This document shows, piece by piece, positions 46,428 to 54,801 of a DNA stretch of 64,000 nucleotides. The notes beneath the pieces are model-generated. The model searched no databases, was not told the origin of the DNA, and saw only the letters and a list, made by a program, of their open reading frames with translations. The position numbers and the translations under genes were made by a program. Every line of letters starts with the position of its first letter. Positions within the stretch are counted from its first letter, which is position 1. The DNA comes from an uncultured Bacteroidota bacterium (lineage in GTDB: Bacteria; Bacteroidota; Bacteroidia; Chitinophagales; Chitinophagaceae): the NCBI GenBank assembly GCA_903905065.1, contig CAIVEW010000060.1:1-64000 (forward strand), read 5' to 3'.

Positions 46428-47960
46428 TTACCTCGACTGTGCTTTGTCTTTGGAGTTTGATAAGGACTTGGGCTTCTCTTCAAAATCAATGACATGCTCA
46501 AACCCCGCCCTGAGCTTTAGTTCCTCGGGGTAAGGGATTACTTCCTCCGGCTGCAGCTTTAAAAAAAGATCGCCGGTATCCCATTTCCCATTCCCGTTCT
46601 TATCAACGATCACCCGAAACGTATATTTTCCCGGTTTCAGGCGAACGAGGCTGACAACGGTATCTAAAACAGGCTTCTGATATACGGTATCATTATCGGT
46701 CGTTACCATAAGCACAAAATGGCTGCCGAAATACTTTGTGGGTAAATGCAATTGTATTTTCCCATAATCATCGTCTTCCCTGGAGCGGAATGTGTAGCGC
46801 GATGGCATCAGGTCCTTGCCGGCTGTATCCTTTGCAAAGCCTTTGGCCAACTTCAGCGTGTAGACTTTATCCTCCAGCCATTGCATATCTCCTGGCGAGC
46901 CAGGGCAAATACGGTATACCAACGGATGGGCGGTATCGGCAGTAATGGTAATGCCAGCGGGTACCGAAATGTCCGAGCTGTCATAAGAAAGGGATATTTT
47001 GTCTTTATTCAATTGGGTTGACTTAGTAAATGTTAGTTTTATGGGTTTAGTTATGTCAAACGTACGTTTAGCGGCATTGGTGGTATCCAGGTTCACGGAA
47101 TAGCTGACATTGCCTGATTCTTTCTTTCTTTTGAAACCGGTATTATTTGCGATGCTATCTGTGGCTTTCTTCACGCTATCCGTGTTCTTATTGGCGGTAT
47201 CCACTACTTCTGAAAACAGCCGCAGCAGTACTGGTTTCTGGCTGGTATCTCCAGGCGTTACGGGTTGCTCATTGAAGGCTATCATCTCACCAGTCATCGG
47301 CCCATCGTAAATGAGGTTATTGTTAGGGTCTTTGAGCGCATATATCCTGAAGCTCCTGCCCGGCAAGCCCTTGAAGGTATAGTCACCTTTCGCGTTGGCC
47401 CGGGTTACGTATTTGGGTTTGTGTTTTACCACGGCACTGTCCTTGTCTTTCGCGCTATATAATACGACCAGCACCCCGCCCGTATCCGGCAATCCCGTTG
47501 CAGCGCTGATGACCTTACCTTTCAATTCCAGCGAGTCAAAATAAGGCCCTGTGCTGAATGTGTAGGTGTAGCCATTCTTTCCTTTTCCTATAAAAGGATT
47601 GCCTTCGTGAAGGTCTTTTATCGCCTTGCCAAAGGACACCCGGTAAGTAGTATTCTTTTCCAGCAGAGAGTCGACTATCTTAACCACGACGTGTTTATTA
47701 TTTGAGGTTACCACAGGCTGAACGGCAAGAATGGGTGATAATTCTACCTCCTTGGTAACATCGCTTACCGTAATGTATTCGTCAAAATACATTTCAATCC
47801 GCTTCACATTGGTATCCAACAATGAATCGGCAGGCTCAACAGACACCAGTTTGGGGGGGATCGTATCTTTCTTCCCGCCCGTTGGCGCGGTTATATTAGC
47901 GCAACCTGCACTGATACACACTGTTACTAAAAGTAGAAGAAAGCGGACACAGGTTTTCAT
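46428..47960 (-). CDS. Ig-like domain (SbsA-type) lipoprotein
   Basis: 510 residues. Lipobox SAGC with Cys20. Residues 24-130 (GGKKDTIPPKLVSVEP, NVKRIEMYFDEYITV, LEKNTTYRVSFGKAIKDLHEGN) are the bacterial Ig-like Big_5/SbsA domain found in many Bacteroidota outer-membrane lipoproteins. A carboxypeptidase-regulatory-like strand region follows (LKGKVISAATGLPDTGGVLVV), then YTFKGLPGRSFRIYALKDPNNN. Probably a surface or periplasmic scaffold of unknown partner. A perfect TATTTTTG box ends 7 nt before the ATG. Confidence 0.85.
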   Translation of the reverse strand: MKTCVRFLLLLVTVCISAGCANITAPTGGKKDTIPPKLVSVEPADSLLDTNVKRIEMYFDEYITVSDVTKEVELSPILAVQPVVTSNNKHVVVKIVDSLLEKNTTYRVSFGKAIKDLHEGNPFIGKGKNGYTYTFSTGPYFDSLELKGKVISAATGLPDTGGVLVVLYSAKDKDSAVVKHKPKYVTRANAKGDYTFKGLPGRSFRIYALKDPNNNLIYDGPMTGEMIAFNEQPVTPGDTSQKPVLLRLFSEVVDTANKNTDSVKKATDSIANNTGFKRKKESGNVSYSVNLDTTNAAKRTFDITKPIKLTFTKSTQLNKDKISLSYDSSDISVPAGITITADTAHPLVYRICPGSPGDMQWLEDKVYTLKLAKGFAKDTAGKDLMPSRYTFRSREDDDYGKIQLHLPTKYFGSHFVLMVTTDNDTVYQKPVLDTVVSLVRLKPGKYTFRVIVDKNGNGKWDTGDLFLKLQPEEVIPYPEELKLRAGFEHVIDFEEKPKSLSNSKDKAQSR

Positions 47961-47967
47961 TTACGCC

Positions 47968-47975
47968 CAAAAATA
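47968..47975 (-). promoter_or_regulatory. -7 promoter box of Ig-like lipoprotein gene
   Basis: TATTTTTG on the minus strand, 7 nt before the ATG at 47960. Confidence 0.5.
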
Positions 47976-48051
47976 ATCGGAAATAATGAGAATGCTTACC
48001 CGTAATGCATATGTTGGTATATGTGAACCCGAAAACACTCCAGTTTTAACC

Positions 48052-48059
48052 TACCTTTG
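48052..48059 (+). promoter_or_regulatory. -7 box of glutathione peroxidase gene
   Basis: TACCTTTG, perfect match to TAnnTTTG, 53 nt before the ATG at 48113; -33 element unclear. Confidence 0.5.
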
Positions 48060-48112
48060 TCATTTACAGCTACAGTTTTTGTATCCCTAAGGAGTCGCCT
48101 ATTTATTTCATC

Positions 48113-48649
48113 ATGTGTTTGTCCATGCTACTATTTTTCACCTTTTTGTTTGCGCCGAAACCGGAACAAGTTCCGTCTACGATCTATGATTTCAAAGTAA
48201 CGGCGCTGGACGGTGGCTCTATTGATTTTTCCCAGTTCAAGGGAAAGAAAATATTGATCGTTAACACGGCATCCAAATGCGGATTCACTCCCCAGTACGA
48301 AGCACTCGAAGCGCTCTCTAAAAAGTATAAAGACAGGCTAGTTATCGTTGGTTTTCCGGCTAATAATTTCCTATTCCAGGAGCCCGGTTCCAATGACAAG
48401 ATCGCAAGTTTCTGCAAATTAAACTATGGCGTCACTTTCCCGATGGCTGCCAAAATATCTGTGAAGGGATCTAAAATGGCTCCGATATACCATTGGCTTA
48501 CCGAAAAAAAGTATAATGGATTTGAAGACAGCCGCGTAAAATGGAACTTCCAAAAGTACCTGATCGATGAAAGCGGGCACCTGATTGCCATGTTTCCATC
48601 TACTACCCCACCCGACAGCCCGGAAATTATTGCGGCAATAGAAAAATAA
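48113..48649 (+). CDS. Glutathione peroxidase family protein (Cys type)
   Basis: 178 residues. Thioredoxin-fold peroxidase: LIVNTASKCGFTPQYEALEAL with the peroxidatic Cys56 in place of selenocysteine, VGFPANNFLFQEPGS and VKWNFQKYLIDESG. The usual Gln of the catalytic triad falls in the FPANNF-Q stretch. A hydrophobic N-terminus (MCLSMLLFFTFLFA) suggests export to the periplasm. It reduces hydroperoxides, probably with thioredoxin. Convergent with the thioesterase gene (5-bp gap). Confidence 0.93.
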   Translation: MCLSMLLFFTFLFAPKPEQVPSTIYDFKVTALDGGSIDFSQFKGKKILIVNTASKCGFTPQYEALEALSKKYKDRLVIVGFPANNFLFQEPGSNDKIASFCKLNYGVTFPMAAKISVKGSKMAPIYHWLTEKKYNGFEDSRVKWNFQKYLIDESGHLIAMFPSTTPPDSPEIIAAIEK

Positions 48650-48654
48650 TTTCT

Positions 48655-49092
48655 TTACGACCGGGATAAAAACTTCCTCAACTCATAGCTCATTTGGGCT
48701 ATCGTTCTTGTCTCATAATCGAAGCAGACCATCCCCGTTTTCGCATGCGCAATGTCTGAATTTAAACCGTTCCTCAATGTGTATATTTGATACAATAGAT
48801 CAAAAGTGCGATCCGTAATTTCCTCAGCATAAATACATACTGTGAGCACGTCACCATAGAATGACTCACCCCTGTAAGAAATCATGACATCGGCCATGAT
48901 CATACTGTTACCTCCGGCGTTCATTTCGGTATAGTTATTGCTGCGTAACATGTGCATACGGGCCTCATGAATTATGGACAGAATAGCGTCATTGCCTACG
49001 TGCCCACCATAATTCACATCACCGATACGGACAGGAATTGTAGCAACATACAGTGGATTCTCGTTGGGAAATTTTATCTTTACACGACCCAT
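48655..49092 (-). CDS. 4HBT-type acyl-CoA thioesterase
   Basis: 145 residues. Hotdog fold with the 4HBT block VRIGDVNYGGHVGNDAILSIIHEARMHML (D-x-N-x-x-G-H-V), as in YbgC-like thioesterases. Cytoplasmic hydrolysis of acyl-CoA; substrate unknown. Divergent from the FAH-family gene with only 20 bp between the ATGs, so the two promoters must overlap the opposite reading frames. Confidence 0.87.
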   Translation of the reverse strand: MGRVKIKFPNENPLYVATIPVRIGDVNYGGHVGNDAILSIIHEARMHMLRSNNYTEMNAGGNSMIMADVMISYRGESFYGDVLTVCIYAEEITDRTFDLLYQIYTLRNGLNSDIAHAKTGMVCFDYETRTIAQMSYELRKFLSRS

Positions 49093-49112
49093 AATATTCA
49101 GGAGAAAATTTT

Positions 49113-49724
49113 ATGAAAATAATTTGCGTCGGGCGAAATTACGCAGATCACGCCAAAGAACTAAATAACGACGTACCAAAGGAGCCGGTGATATTTATTA
49201 AGCCGAAAGCAGCACTGCTGATGCCGGAAAAACCGCTTTATTATCCGGAGTTCACCGATGACCTGCAATATGAATGTGAACTGGTGGTGAAGATCTGCAA
49301 GAATGGAAAACATATACAGGAAAAATTTGCCAACAAATACTACGACCAGTTGACCCTGGGTATAGATTTCACCGCACGCGACCTGCAGAACAATTTAAAA
49401 AGCAAGGGCCTGCCTTGGGAAATAGCCAAGGGCTTCGACGGATCTGCTGCGGTGGGCACATTTAGCCCTATCACCCTTCAGACCAATATGCGCGATATTT
49501 CTTTTCAACTAAAGAAAAACGACGAACTGGTGCAGGATGGCAACAGCCGTGATATGATCTTCAGCCTGGAAAAGATCATTGCTTATGTGTCGAAGTTCTT
49601 TACCATAAACATAGGCGATATGATCTTTACCGGCACGCCCGCTGGTGTGGGCCCTGTAACTCCCGGAGACAAACTGGAAGGCATTCTTATGGGGGAAAAG
49701 GTGCTGGACGTGGAAATACGGTGA
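49113..49724 (+). CDS. Fumarylacetoacetate hydrolase (FAH) family protein
   Basis: 203 residues. The short FAH fold typical of YcgM/FAHD1-type acylpyruvate hydrolases: KIICVGRNYADHAKE, IFIKPKAALL, YECELVVKI (metal Glu), DFTARDLQ, AKGFDGSAAVG and GDMIFTGTPAGVGPV. Hydrolyses a C-C bond of acylpyruvates or related keto acids with Mg2+. AGGAGA precedes the ATG, a rare Shine-Dalgarno-like site in this window. Cytoplasmic; pathway not fixed by context. Confidence 0.93.
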   Translation: MKIICVGRNYADHAKELNNDVPKEPVIFIKPKAALLMPEKPLYYPEFTDDLQYECELVVKICKNGKHIQEKFANKYYDQLTLGIDFTARDLQNNLKSKGLPWEIAKGFDGSAAVGTFSPITLQTNMRDISFQLKKNDELVQDGNSRDMIFSLEKIIAYVSKFFTINIGDMIFTGTPAGVGPVTPGDKLEGILMGEKVLDVEIR

Positions 49725-49833
49725 TTTGTGGAATTAGGAATAGTATGTCGGACAGTTGGAACCTCTCCGCCTGCTAACTTTGGTAAAAGTATCGATTGTG
49801 CATGCTGACCCAAATATTCCTGCCCTTATTACC

Positions 49834-49917
49834 TTACTTTTCTTTTGCTTCGCCAAAAGAAAAGTAACAAAAGAAAAGGCTATTTTTTTCCAAAGGCTCC
49901 GCCGGAAAAAAATAGCC
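49834..49917. repeat. Twin perfect hairpins
   Basis: Hairpin 1: 14-bp arms ttacttttcttttg / caaaagaaaagtaa, 6-nt loop. Hairpin 2: 14-bp arms ggctatttttttcc / ggaaaaaaatagcc, 12-nt loop. They are 10 bp apart; together they resemble widespread AAAAGAAAAGTAA-type intergenic repeats. Confidence 0.9.
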
Positions 49918-50214
49918 CTAATCTGTTATCGCAGTTCGCTATTCAGCGATATGTCGCTGGTTTTCAGCCTACCATTGCTACTATTCAGCTTTTCAATCGT
50001 TTTTGCATCTCTCTGAACACTGAGCTTTCGCTTTCCGCATCTACGGCCGAAAAAGGCGACATCAAAGGCTGATCTTCGTCGCTGCTATCGTCTGTTATTA
50101 TTTGCGCATTATGCCGTAAGAGTTTCTGCCACACAAATGTCGCAAACTGCTCTGTATTGGAACAGAATAATTCACAACAATCCAATTACTAATTCCAAAT
50201 TCCCAAAAATTTGC

Positions 50215-50222
50215 TACATTTG
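50215..50222 (+). promoter_or_regulatory. -7 box of tRNA-Leu
   Basis: TACATTTG matches TAnnTTTG and lies 26 nt upstream of the mature tRNA 5' end. Confidence 0.55.
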
Positions 50223-50248
50223 CAGCCCCTGAAACACAAATCAGTAAT

Positions 50249-50335
50249 GCCCGGGTGGCGAAATTGGTAGACGCACTGTGTTCAGGTCGCAGCGTTCGCA
50301 AGGATGTGCTGGTTCGAATCCAGTCCCGGGCACCA
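50249..50335 (+). tRNA. tRNA-Leu (anticodon CAG)
   Basis: 87 nt with encoded CCA. Acceptor arms gcccggg / cccgggc; D-arm with gcgaaattggtagacgc; anticodon stem ctgtg / cgcag with loop ttcaggt, so anticodon CAG at 50283-50285; a long variable arm; T-arm gctggttcgaatccagt. Reads leucine CUG codons. An accessory island lies directly downstream. Confidence 0.97.
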
Positions 50336-50348
50336 AAACCACAAAGTG

Positions 50349-50382
50349 AAACCTCATTCCCGCCAAGGGTTTGAGGTTTTTT
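50349..50382 (+). terminator. Terminator of tRNA-Leu
   Basis: 8-bp stem aaacctca / tgaggttt with a 15-nt loop and six T. Confidence 0.75.
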
Positions 50383-50394
50383 CTTTTTCATTTC

Positions 50395-50416
50395 GGACGT
50401 TTTTGGGACGTTTTGG
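50395..50416. repeat. Tandem ggacgtttt direct repeat
   Basis: Two copies of ggacgtttt (50395 and 50406), 60 bp after tRNA-Leu. Their place beside a tRNA would suit integrase arm sites, but no integrase gene remains. Confidence 0.4.
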
Positions 50417-50556
50417 AACAAACAAAGGCAAATGGTTTGAGGTGGTGGAAGAATAGATTTTTGTTTTATCTCGATGCCTGCTAATATTTAAATTGAGATA
50501 TTGTGATATTAATTCATTTTGGTTTGTTTATTTTGCAATAGAATCAATGTCTCAAA

Positions 50557-51144
50557 ATGATTACTTACATAGAGAAAATATCGTTCTTCTTAATTGTTCT
50601 TATTTTTTTATGTTTCTCATTGAACAGCTTCGCCCAAAAGAAGACTAAAGAATCTCATCCAAGTAAATTGCAAGTAGTTGAATGGCTAAACGGTAAAATG
50701 GCAGATAAGCCACCATCAGGCATAAATGACGACGGAACAGTTAGTAGAAACCAAGAAAAGATATCACTTGATGGCAAGACTTATAGCGCCGATCATATTA
50801 TATATAAGACTTTTGTAGACGCAGCCGCAAAAAATCCAAATCTCGACAACAGGAATATTATCACCGCTTCTTTTTCAGATTTGAATCCACAATCTTTGAA
50901 AATCAGATATTACAAGGATGTTTTTTTTATTTCTGCAACAACTACAAACTCTTTGGGAAAAATAAAGAGGTCATATCCTCGTAGTGACGTGAATGAACCA
51001 ACTAACAATTACATGAGCTCATATGAATCCAGCATTGATTTTGGACCATTCAAGACGGACCAAGAAAATAAATTGGAGGAAAGGTTAATTAAAGCATTAA
51101 AGACGCTAATTATTATGAACGGTGGCAAAGAGGAACCTTTCTAG
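50557..51144 (+). CDS. Hypothetical secreted protein (island)
   Basis: 195 residues. Hydrophobic N-terminus ISFFLIVLIFLCFSLNSFAQ is a signal peptide. Mature part polar with no recognised domain (SLDGKTYSADHIIYKTFVDAAAKN, FSDLNPQSLKIRYYKDVFFISATTT). Base use is visibly more AT-rich than flanking core genes, and it lies between tRNA-Leu and a truncated core gene, so it is probably acquired. Function unknown. Confidence 0.62.
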   Translation: MITYIEKISFFLIVLIFLCFSLNSFAQKKTKESHPSKLQVVEWLNGKMADKPPSGINDDGTVSRNQEKISLDGKTYSADHIIYKTFVDAAAKNPNLDNRNIITASFSDLNPQSLKIRYYKDVFFISATTTNSLGKIKRSYPRSDVNEPTNNYMSSYESSIDFGPFKTDQENKLEERLIKALKTLIIMNGGKEEPF

Positions 51145-51145
51145 C

Positions 51146-51430
51146 TTAACGCTTCTTTGCAATGATTTTACTATTAGGATAAAAGCACCGGCAATACTTT
51201 TTAACAGCATTCTTTATGTCTCCTAATGTCGCATCAGATGCCAACGGAATATTATCGTGATTGATACGGTCTAATAGTCCGAGACCATCTGTTTTTATTA
51301 GTTTGTCTATATCATCGTTTAAAGCCTGTTCTAGCTTTTTGATCCGGGAAACATAACTACTAATACTACCTCCGTTAACTCCATTCTGTGGGAGCCAGTT
51401 TCTAAAAGCTTCTTCTTTTTTGATTTTCAT
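51146..51430 (-). CDS. Hypothetical small helical protein (island)
   Basis: 94 residues, mostly helical: EEAFRNWLPQNGVNGGSISSYVSRIKKLEQAL then DDIDKLIKTDGLGLLDRI. The first half resembles the SAM-like N-terminal domain found at the start of some integrases and restriction endonucleases, so this may be a remnant or a stand-alone DNA-binding domain. Convergent with the previous gene. AT-rich. Not assigned. Confidence 0.45.
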   Translation of the reverse strand: MKIKKEEAFRNWLPQNGVNGGSISSYVSRIKKLEQALNDDIDKLIKTDGLGLLDRINHDNIPLASDATLGDIKNAVKKYCRCFYPNSKIIAKKR

Positions 51431-51498
51431 AAAATTGGTTTTTTATATTAAGGCCTGAGTTGAAATTTTCAGTTGGATTTTGAAATGAAAGCGATTTA

Positions 51499-51837
51499 TT
51501 AGTGTTCCGAGGGAAGCAGAATCACTCCGCTTTCCACCCAAACAGTTGCTTCCTGCGCCGCAAAGTCGGTGAATGGAATCTTTTGCTGCTTTAGGGTTTT
51601 GCCGTTCCCGTTTGAGCAGATTACGATTGCTGTGTTGTCCTCATTCCGGGTTAGTTTCCAGACCTGAAACTCTTCTGTTTCAAGTTCCGGCTGATAGCTG
51701 ACAATTATGTCCAAAAACCAATAACAGGCAAACATTTCACATAGTGCTTTGACACCATCGGTGAAAACCGCCCCAAAATTGTGTTTGTAATAATTGTCTG
51801 TGCAGGTATGTTCTCTTAGCTGGTCGTTTGCATTCAT
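51499..51837 (-). CDS. DUF6876-like protein (island)
   Basis: 112 residues. HTCTDNYYKHNFGAVFTDGVKALCEMFACYWFLDIIVSYQ, shown here in two parts, TENYY-like CTDNYYKHNF and TDGVKALCEMFACYWFLDII, with a C-terminal LLPSEH, follows the DUF6876 pattern seen in small proteins of conjugative and other mobile elements of Bacteroidota. Function unknown. Its presence supports the view that this stretch is a mobile-element remnant. Confidence 0.6.
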   Translation of the reverse strand: MNANDQLREHTCTDNYYKHNFGAVFTDGVKALCEMFACYWFLDIIVSYQPELETEEFQVWKLTRNEDNTAIVICSNGNGKTLKQQKIPFTDFAAQEATVWVESGVILLPSEH

Positions 51838-51892
51838 CGGAAAAGAAATTTAGCCATTGGAAGACCTAATTTTAGGACTTCTTCATGGCTAA

Positions 51893-52333
51893 TATCCATT
51901 TGCCAGCCACTTTGCTCCCGCGCATTTCTTAACAGCAATAGACCTGTACCGAAGACACTTCCGTCCATCGCCATACCTGGATAAGCCTTATGTGATGGCG
52001 TGTGTGAATGTGATTGCGGCCGACACTACTGCCGAAGCAGAGCGGCTGGCAACATCGTTCTACCAGTTGGCCCTGGGTATAATAACCGGCAAGCGCAGGC
52101 GTCTGCAAAAACCGGTAGATAGCATGAAGGGGCTTTGGACAGATCATGAAGAAGCCGCTGTAAAGCAGATGATGCACTATGCTTTTATAGGTGATGCCGG
52201 AAAGATAGGCGGTGCTCTATCCATTTTCCAGCGGGAGACCCAACTTGACGAAATAATGGTAACCAGCCACATCTATGATCCTGAGGCGCGCATACATAGC
52301 TATGAGTTGCTGCAAGGCATCCATAAGGGGTGA
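51893..52333 (+). pseudogene. LLM-class flavin-dependent oxidoreductase, 3' fragment
   Basis: From 51893 the frame reads YPFASHFAPAHFLTAIDLY, then RRHFRPSPYLDKPYVMACVN and VIAADTTAEAERLATSFYQ, which are the conserved internal motifs of bacterial luciferase-like monooxygenases (YhbW type), and it continues to the natural C-terminus SHIYDPEARIHSYELLQGI. A TAA lies just upstream in frame, so roughly the N-terminal half, including most of the flavin-binding barrel, is missing. The break marks the right edge of the island. An internal ATG at 51992 could yield only a 113-residue fragment. Confidence 0.85.
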
Positions 52334-52458
52334 TCACACATTTGTCCATCGGCTGCAAGGGAGTGGAGCGCGGAAGCCCAGGATCATCACTGCGTTCACG
52401 GCCATTTCTCAGCTCTGCAAAAAGCTGGGCACGATTATTTTGGTAACTTACCAAAGAA

Positions 52459-53355
52459 ATGAAACCCAGGTTATTCATCTATGTATCGTTAGCAGCAGAT
52501 CTATCGATCGCTATATCTAAATTTATTGCTGCGGGTATAACCGGGAGTTCGTCTATGATCTCAGAGGGTGTGCATTCTGTAATAGATGCTGCCAGCCAGG
52601 TGATGCTGATATGGGGCGTAAAAAACAGCCGAAAAAAGGCAGATGATGAGCGGCCGTTTGGCTACGGCAGAGAGCTTTACTTCTGGTCATTTATGGTATC
52701 GCTCGTGATGTTTCTGCTGGGTGGATGCATATCGCTTTATGAAGGTTTCGAGCGACTTAACAGGCCGGAGTTCACCGGAAGCCCTAACCTTAGCTATATA
52801 ACCCTTGCTATAGCAGCGGTATTTACGGGTATCTCCTTTACTACGGCATTTAAAGCCTTTAATAAACAACGCGGCGACAAATCATTTTTTACGGCAATCA
52901 CGCAAAGTAAGGACCCATCTACTTTTATCGTTTTACTGGGCGATGTAGGCGATATGCCGGGGTTATTCATCGCATTCCTGGGCGTGTACCTGGGCAGACT
53001 GTTTCATAACCCGTTATACGATGGCATAGCCGCTATGATCATCGGGGCGATCCTGATCGCCATTTCCATGCTACTTGTGCGCGAAAGTAAAAGCCTGCTG
53101 ATGGGAGAAGCGATAAGTAAAGTGGCCCTACGTAAAATAGTAGCCATAGCAGAGGCGGATGCTGCGATAGTAAAAATCAAGAAACATTTCTCCACTTATA
53201 TGGCACCCGACGAGGCGATATTGCAGCTAATAGCCATTTTTAAAAAAGACCTGACAACCGGGGAAATCACAGATGCCATAGAGCGGATCACGAAACTAAT
53301 AACGACGGAATTTCCCCGCGTTAAACAAATATTCATTGAGCCAGCGGCAAAATAG
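52459..53355 (+). CDS. Cation diffusion facilitator transporter
   Basis: 298 residues, six transmembrane helices. SEGVHSVIDAASQVMLIWG in helix 2 and VLLGDVGDMPGLFIAFLGVY in helix 5 supply the metal-site H/D and D/D pairs of CDF proteins; RPFGYGRELYFWSFMVS is the typical loop between helices 2 and 3. A short C-terminal cytoplasmic domain follows. Exports Zn2+ or a similar divalent metal by proton exchange across the inner membrane. Normal length. Confidence 0.93.
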   Translation: MKPRLFIYVSLAADLSIAISKFIAAGITGSSSMISEGVHSVIDAASQVMLIWGVKNSRKKADDERPFGYGRELYFWSFMVSLVMFLLGGCISLYEGFERLNRPEFTGSPNLSYITLAIAAVFTGISFTTAFKAFNKQRGDKSFFTAITQSKDPSTFIVLLGDVGDMPGLFIAFLGVYLGRLFHNPLYDGIAAMIIGAILIAISMLLVRESKSLLMGEAISKVALRKIVAIAEADAAIVKIKKHFSTYMAPDEAILQLIAIFKKDLTTGEITDAIERITKLITTEFPRVKQIFIEPAAK

Positions 53356-53464
53356 CCCAAGATGCGGCGAAAGCGGTGGTTCTTCGAGGCAAATCAATTA
53401 ACTTTACATCATAAATAACACCTGGATGTGGCTGCAATGGTAGCGCTCCTAAACCAAAAGAAGC

Positions 53465-53650
53465 ATGGCTGCAAGAAAACGAATTGTAAAAAAACGCCCA
53501 CAGTTCAGACTCCCTATAGAGGCAAAGGAAACTGAAGAACAGGACCTGAAGAAAGTAAAGGCAAAAGCGCTCGAGGAGTTTGCGGACGATCAGAAAAAAG
53601 CCAATGAATGGCTGGACAAAGAGCTGGAAAAAAACCTCAAGAACCCGTAA
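53465..53650 (+). CDS. Small charged hypothetical protein
   Basis: 61 residues: basic start AARKRIVKKRPQFRLP, then a long amphipathic, strongly charged helix with EEQDLKKVKAKALEEFADDQ and KKANEWLDKELEKNLKNP. No hydrophobic segment or known domain. The ATG has a good upstream context (aaaagaagc) and the codon pattern looks real. Could be a nucleic-acid or protein-binding accessory peptide; not assigned. Confidence 0.5.
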   Translation: MAARKRIVKKRPQFRLPIEAKETEEQDLKKVKAKALEEFADDQKKANEWLDKELEKNLKNP

Positions 53651-53715
53651 AGAAATCGGAGTTTGCGCCATGCAGCACAAACTCCGATTATGTTTTTCGC
53701 CAGTTTCCCGCGCTC

Positions 53716-54591
53716 CTATTTCCCTGGTTTCTTATCGCTGTGCGCCTTGTTCTTTGGCTGCGCCTTTTTCACCAGCTTATAATTGAGGCTAATCAGCAAC
53801 CCACCTGTAGCATTATTAGTGGCAGCGCGCGCACTACTGTAAACCTTCTCGGATACGCCAAATGCCGTGGTCGTTTCACTTTTGTTTTCCACATCGCCGA
53901 GGCCATAATCCAGCCGCAGATGCGCCGAAAGCACCAGGTTTGAAGGCAGGTTAATGCCCACGCCCAATCCCAGCACCGCATCCACTGTGGTCTTTTTATA
54001 AAAGTCTTCAGCTTTTAAATTGTAGTTGGAAGGCGATATGGTTTTCCCATTTACCTGTATATTCACAGCGCTAAGCATGTCCAACTGAGGGCCGATGAAT
54101 GAACTGAAATAGACACCCTTTGTATTATCCCCGGTATATCTGAATAACAGCGGTATCTTCAGGCAAGTAGTTGATATGTCGGCTGTATAGTTGCCGGTAA
54201 ACGACACATTGTTAGCATATGCGAACGATTGAAATGCCTGGCTTAAGATTACAATACCATAACCAGAGGGCGTTATCTGCGAAACATCACCTTTATAACT
54301 CTGCCCCTGTTTGGCATAGAGCACGTTCAGCTCCACGCCCACATGCTTATTGAAACTGTACCCGCCAGATATGCCTCCCGCTATTTTTATACTGTTTTTA
54401 TAATCCAGTTCAGGGCCGGCCGCCTGATCGTTACTATTAATCAGGGATGATGTCCCAACGAAGCCTTTTAGTCCAAAATCAAACCCACTCTGGGCGAAAG
54501 ATGAGGCACTGATCAACAAAAAGCAACCGGCTGCAAAATATTTCCGGATAGATGCGTTTTTTAACCGAGATATTCTTCCCGTCGGATTCAT
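53716..54591 (-). CDS. Outer-membrane beta-barrel (porin family) protein
   Basis: 291 residues. Signal segment KYFAAGCFLLISASSFAQ after a longer basic leader. GFDFGLKGFVGTSSL, GISGGYSFNKHVGVELNVLYAKQG, LKIPLLFRYTG, GVYFSSFIGPQLDML, VDAVLGLGVGINLPSNLVLSA and a final LLISLNYKLV are the alternating strands of the PorT/OMP_b-brl_2 family; the last strand is followed by a basic tail. Outer-membrane protein, role unknown. Confidence 0.85.
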   Translation of the reverse strand: MNPTGRISRLKNASIRKYFAAGCFLLISASSFAQSGFDFGLKGFVGTSSLINSNDQAAGPELDYKNSIKIAGGISGGYSFNKHVGVELNVLYAKQGQSYKGDVSQITPSGYGIVILSQAFQSFAYANNVSFTGNYTADISTTCLKIPLLFRYTGDNTKGVYFSSFIGPQLDMLSAVNIQVNGKTISPSNYNLKAEDFYKKTTVDAVLGLGVGINLPSNLVLSAHLRLDYGLGDVENKSETTTAFGVSEKVYSSARAATNNATGGLLISLNYKLVKKAQPKNKAHSDKKPGK

Positions 54592-54772
54592 AAGTTACTG
54601 TGATTTGTTTTAATTGGTTAATAATGATTTCGTTTCTAATGGTTAGTGGGTTAAAGATTGGGCTATTTTTTTAGTAAAGCAAATCGTCCCATTTCCAAAT
54701 AGCCGTGTCTCTTGATTAATTTTTTTAACAATGAACTAATATTTAAAATACATTAAGGAAACATTGCAGAAA

Positions 54773-54780
54773 TAGCTTTG
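54773..54780 (+). promoter_or_regulatory. -7 box of phoD-like gene
   Basis: TAGCTTTG matches TAnnTTTG, 21 nt before the ATG at 54802. Confidence 0.45.
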
Positions 54781-54801
54781 GAGCATAATAAGAACATTCT
54801 C

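Larger units (their letters stand above)
49725..50248. other. Gene-free stretch before tRNA-Leu
   Basis: 524 bp with no credible gene; open frames are short and cross the hairpins. It contains two adjacent perfect hairpins (49834-49867 and 49878-49917) and the tRNA promoter box. Confidence 0.7.

Noticed and set aside
49845-50072. Short plus-strand frame over the twin hairpins
   Set aside because: Encoded by palindromic repeat DNA with no family match or start signal.
50249-50335. Duplicated tRNA 3' end as an attR site farther right
   Set aside because: I looked for the ggttcgaatccagtcccg segment up to the monooxygenase fragment and found no second copy.
50098-50421. Minus-strand reading frame of 107 codons across tRNA-Leu, containing DWIRTSTSLRTLRPEHSAS
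   Set aside because: It is the antisense of the tRNA-Leu gene; this peptide is a familiar misannotation in many genomes.
51992-52333. 113-residue frame as a complete small gene
   Set aside because: The conserved monooxygenase sequence extends upstream of its ATG to 51893, so this is only the internal part of a truncated gene.
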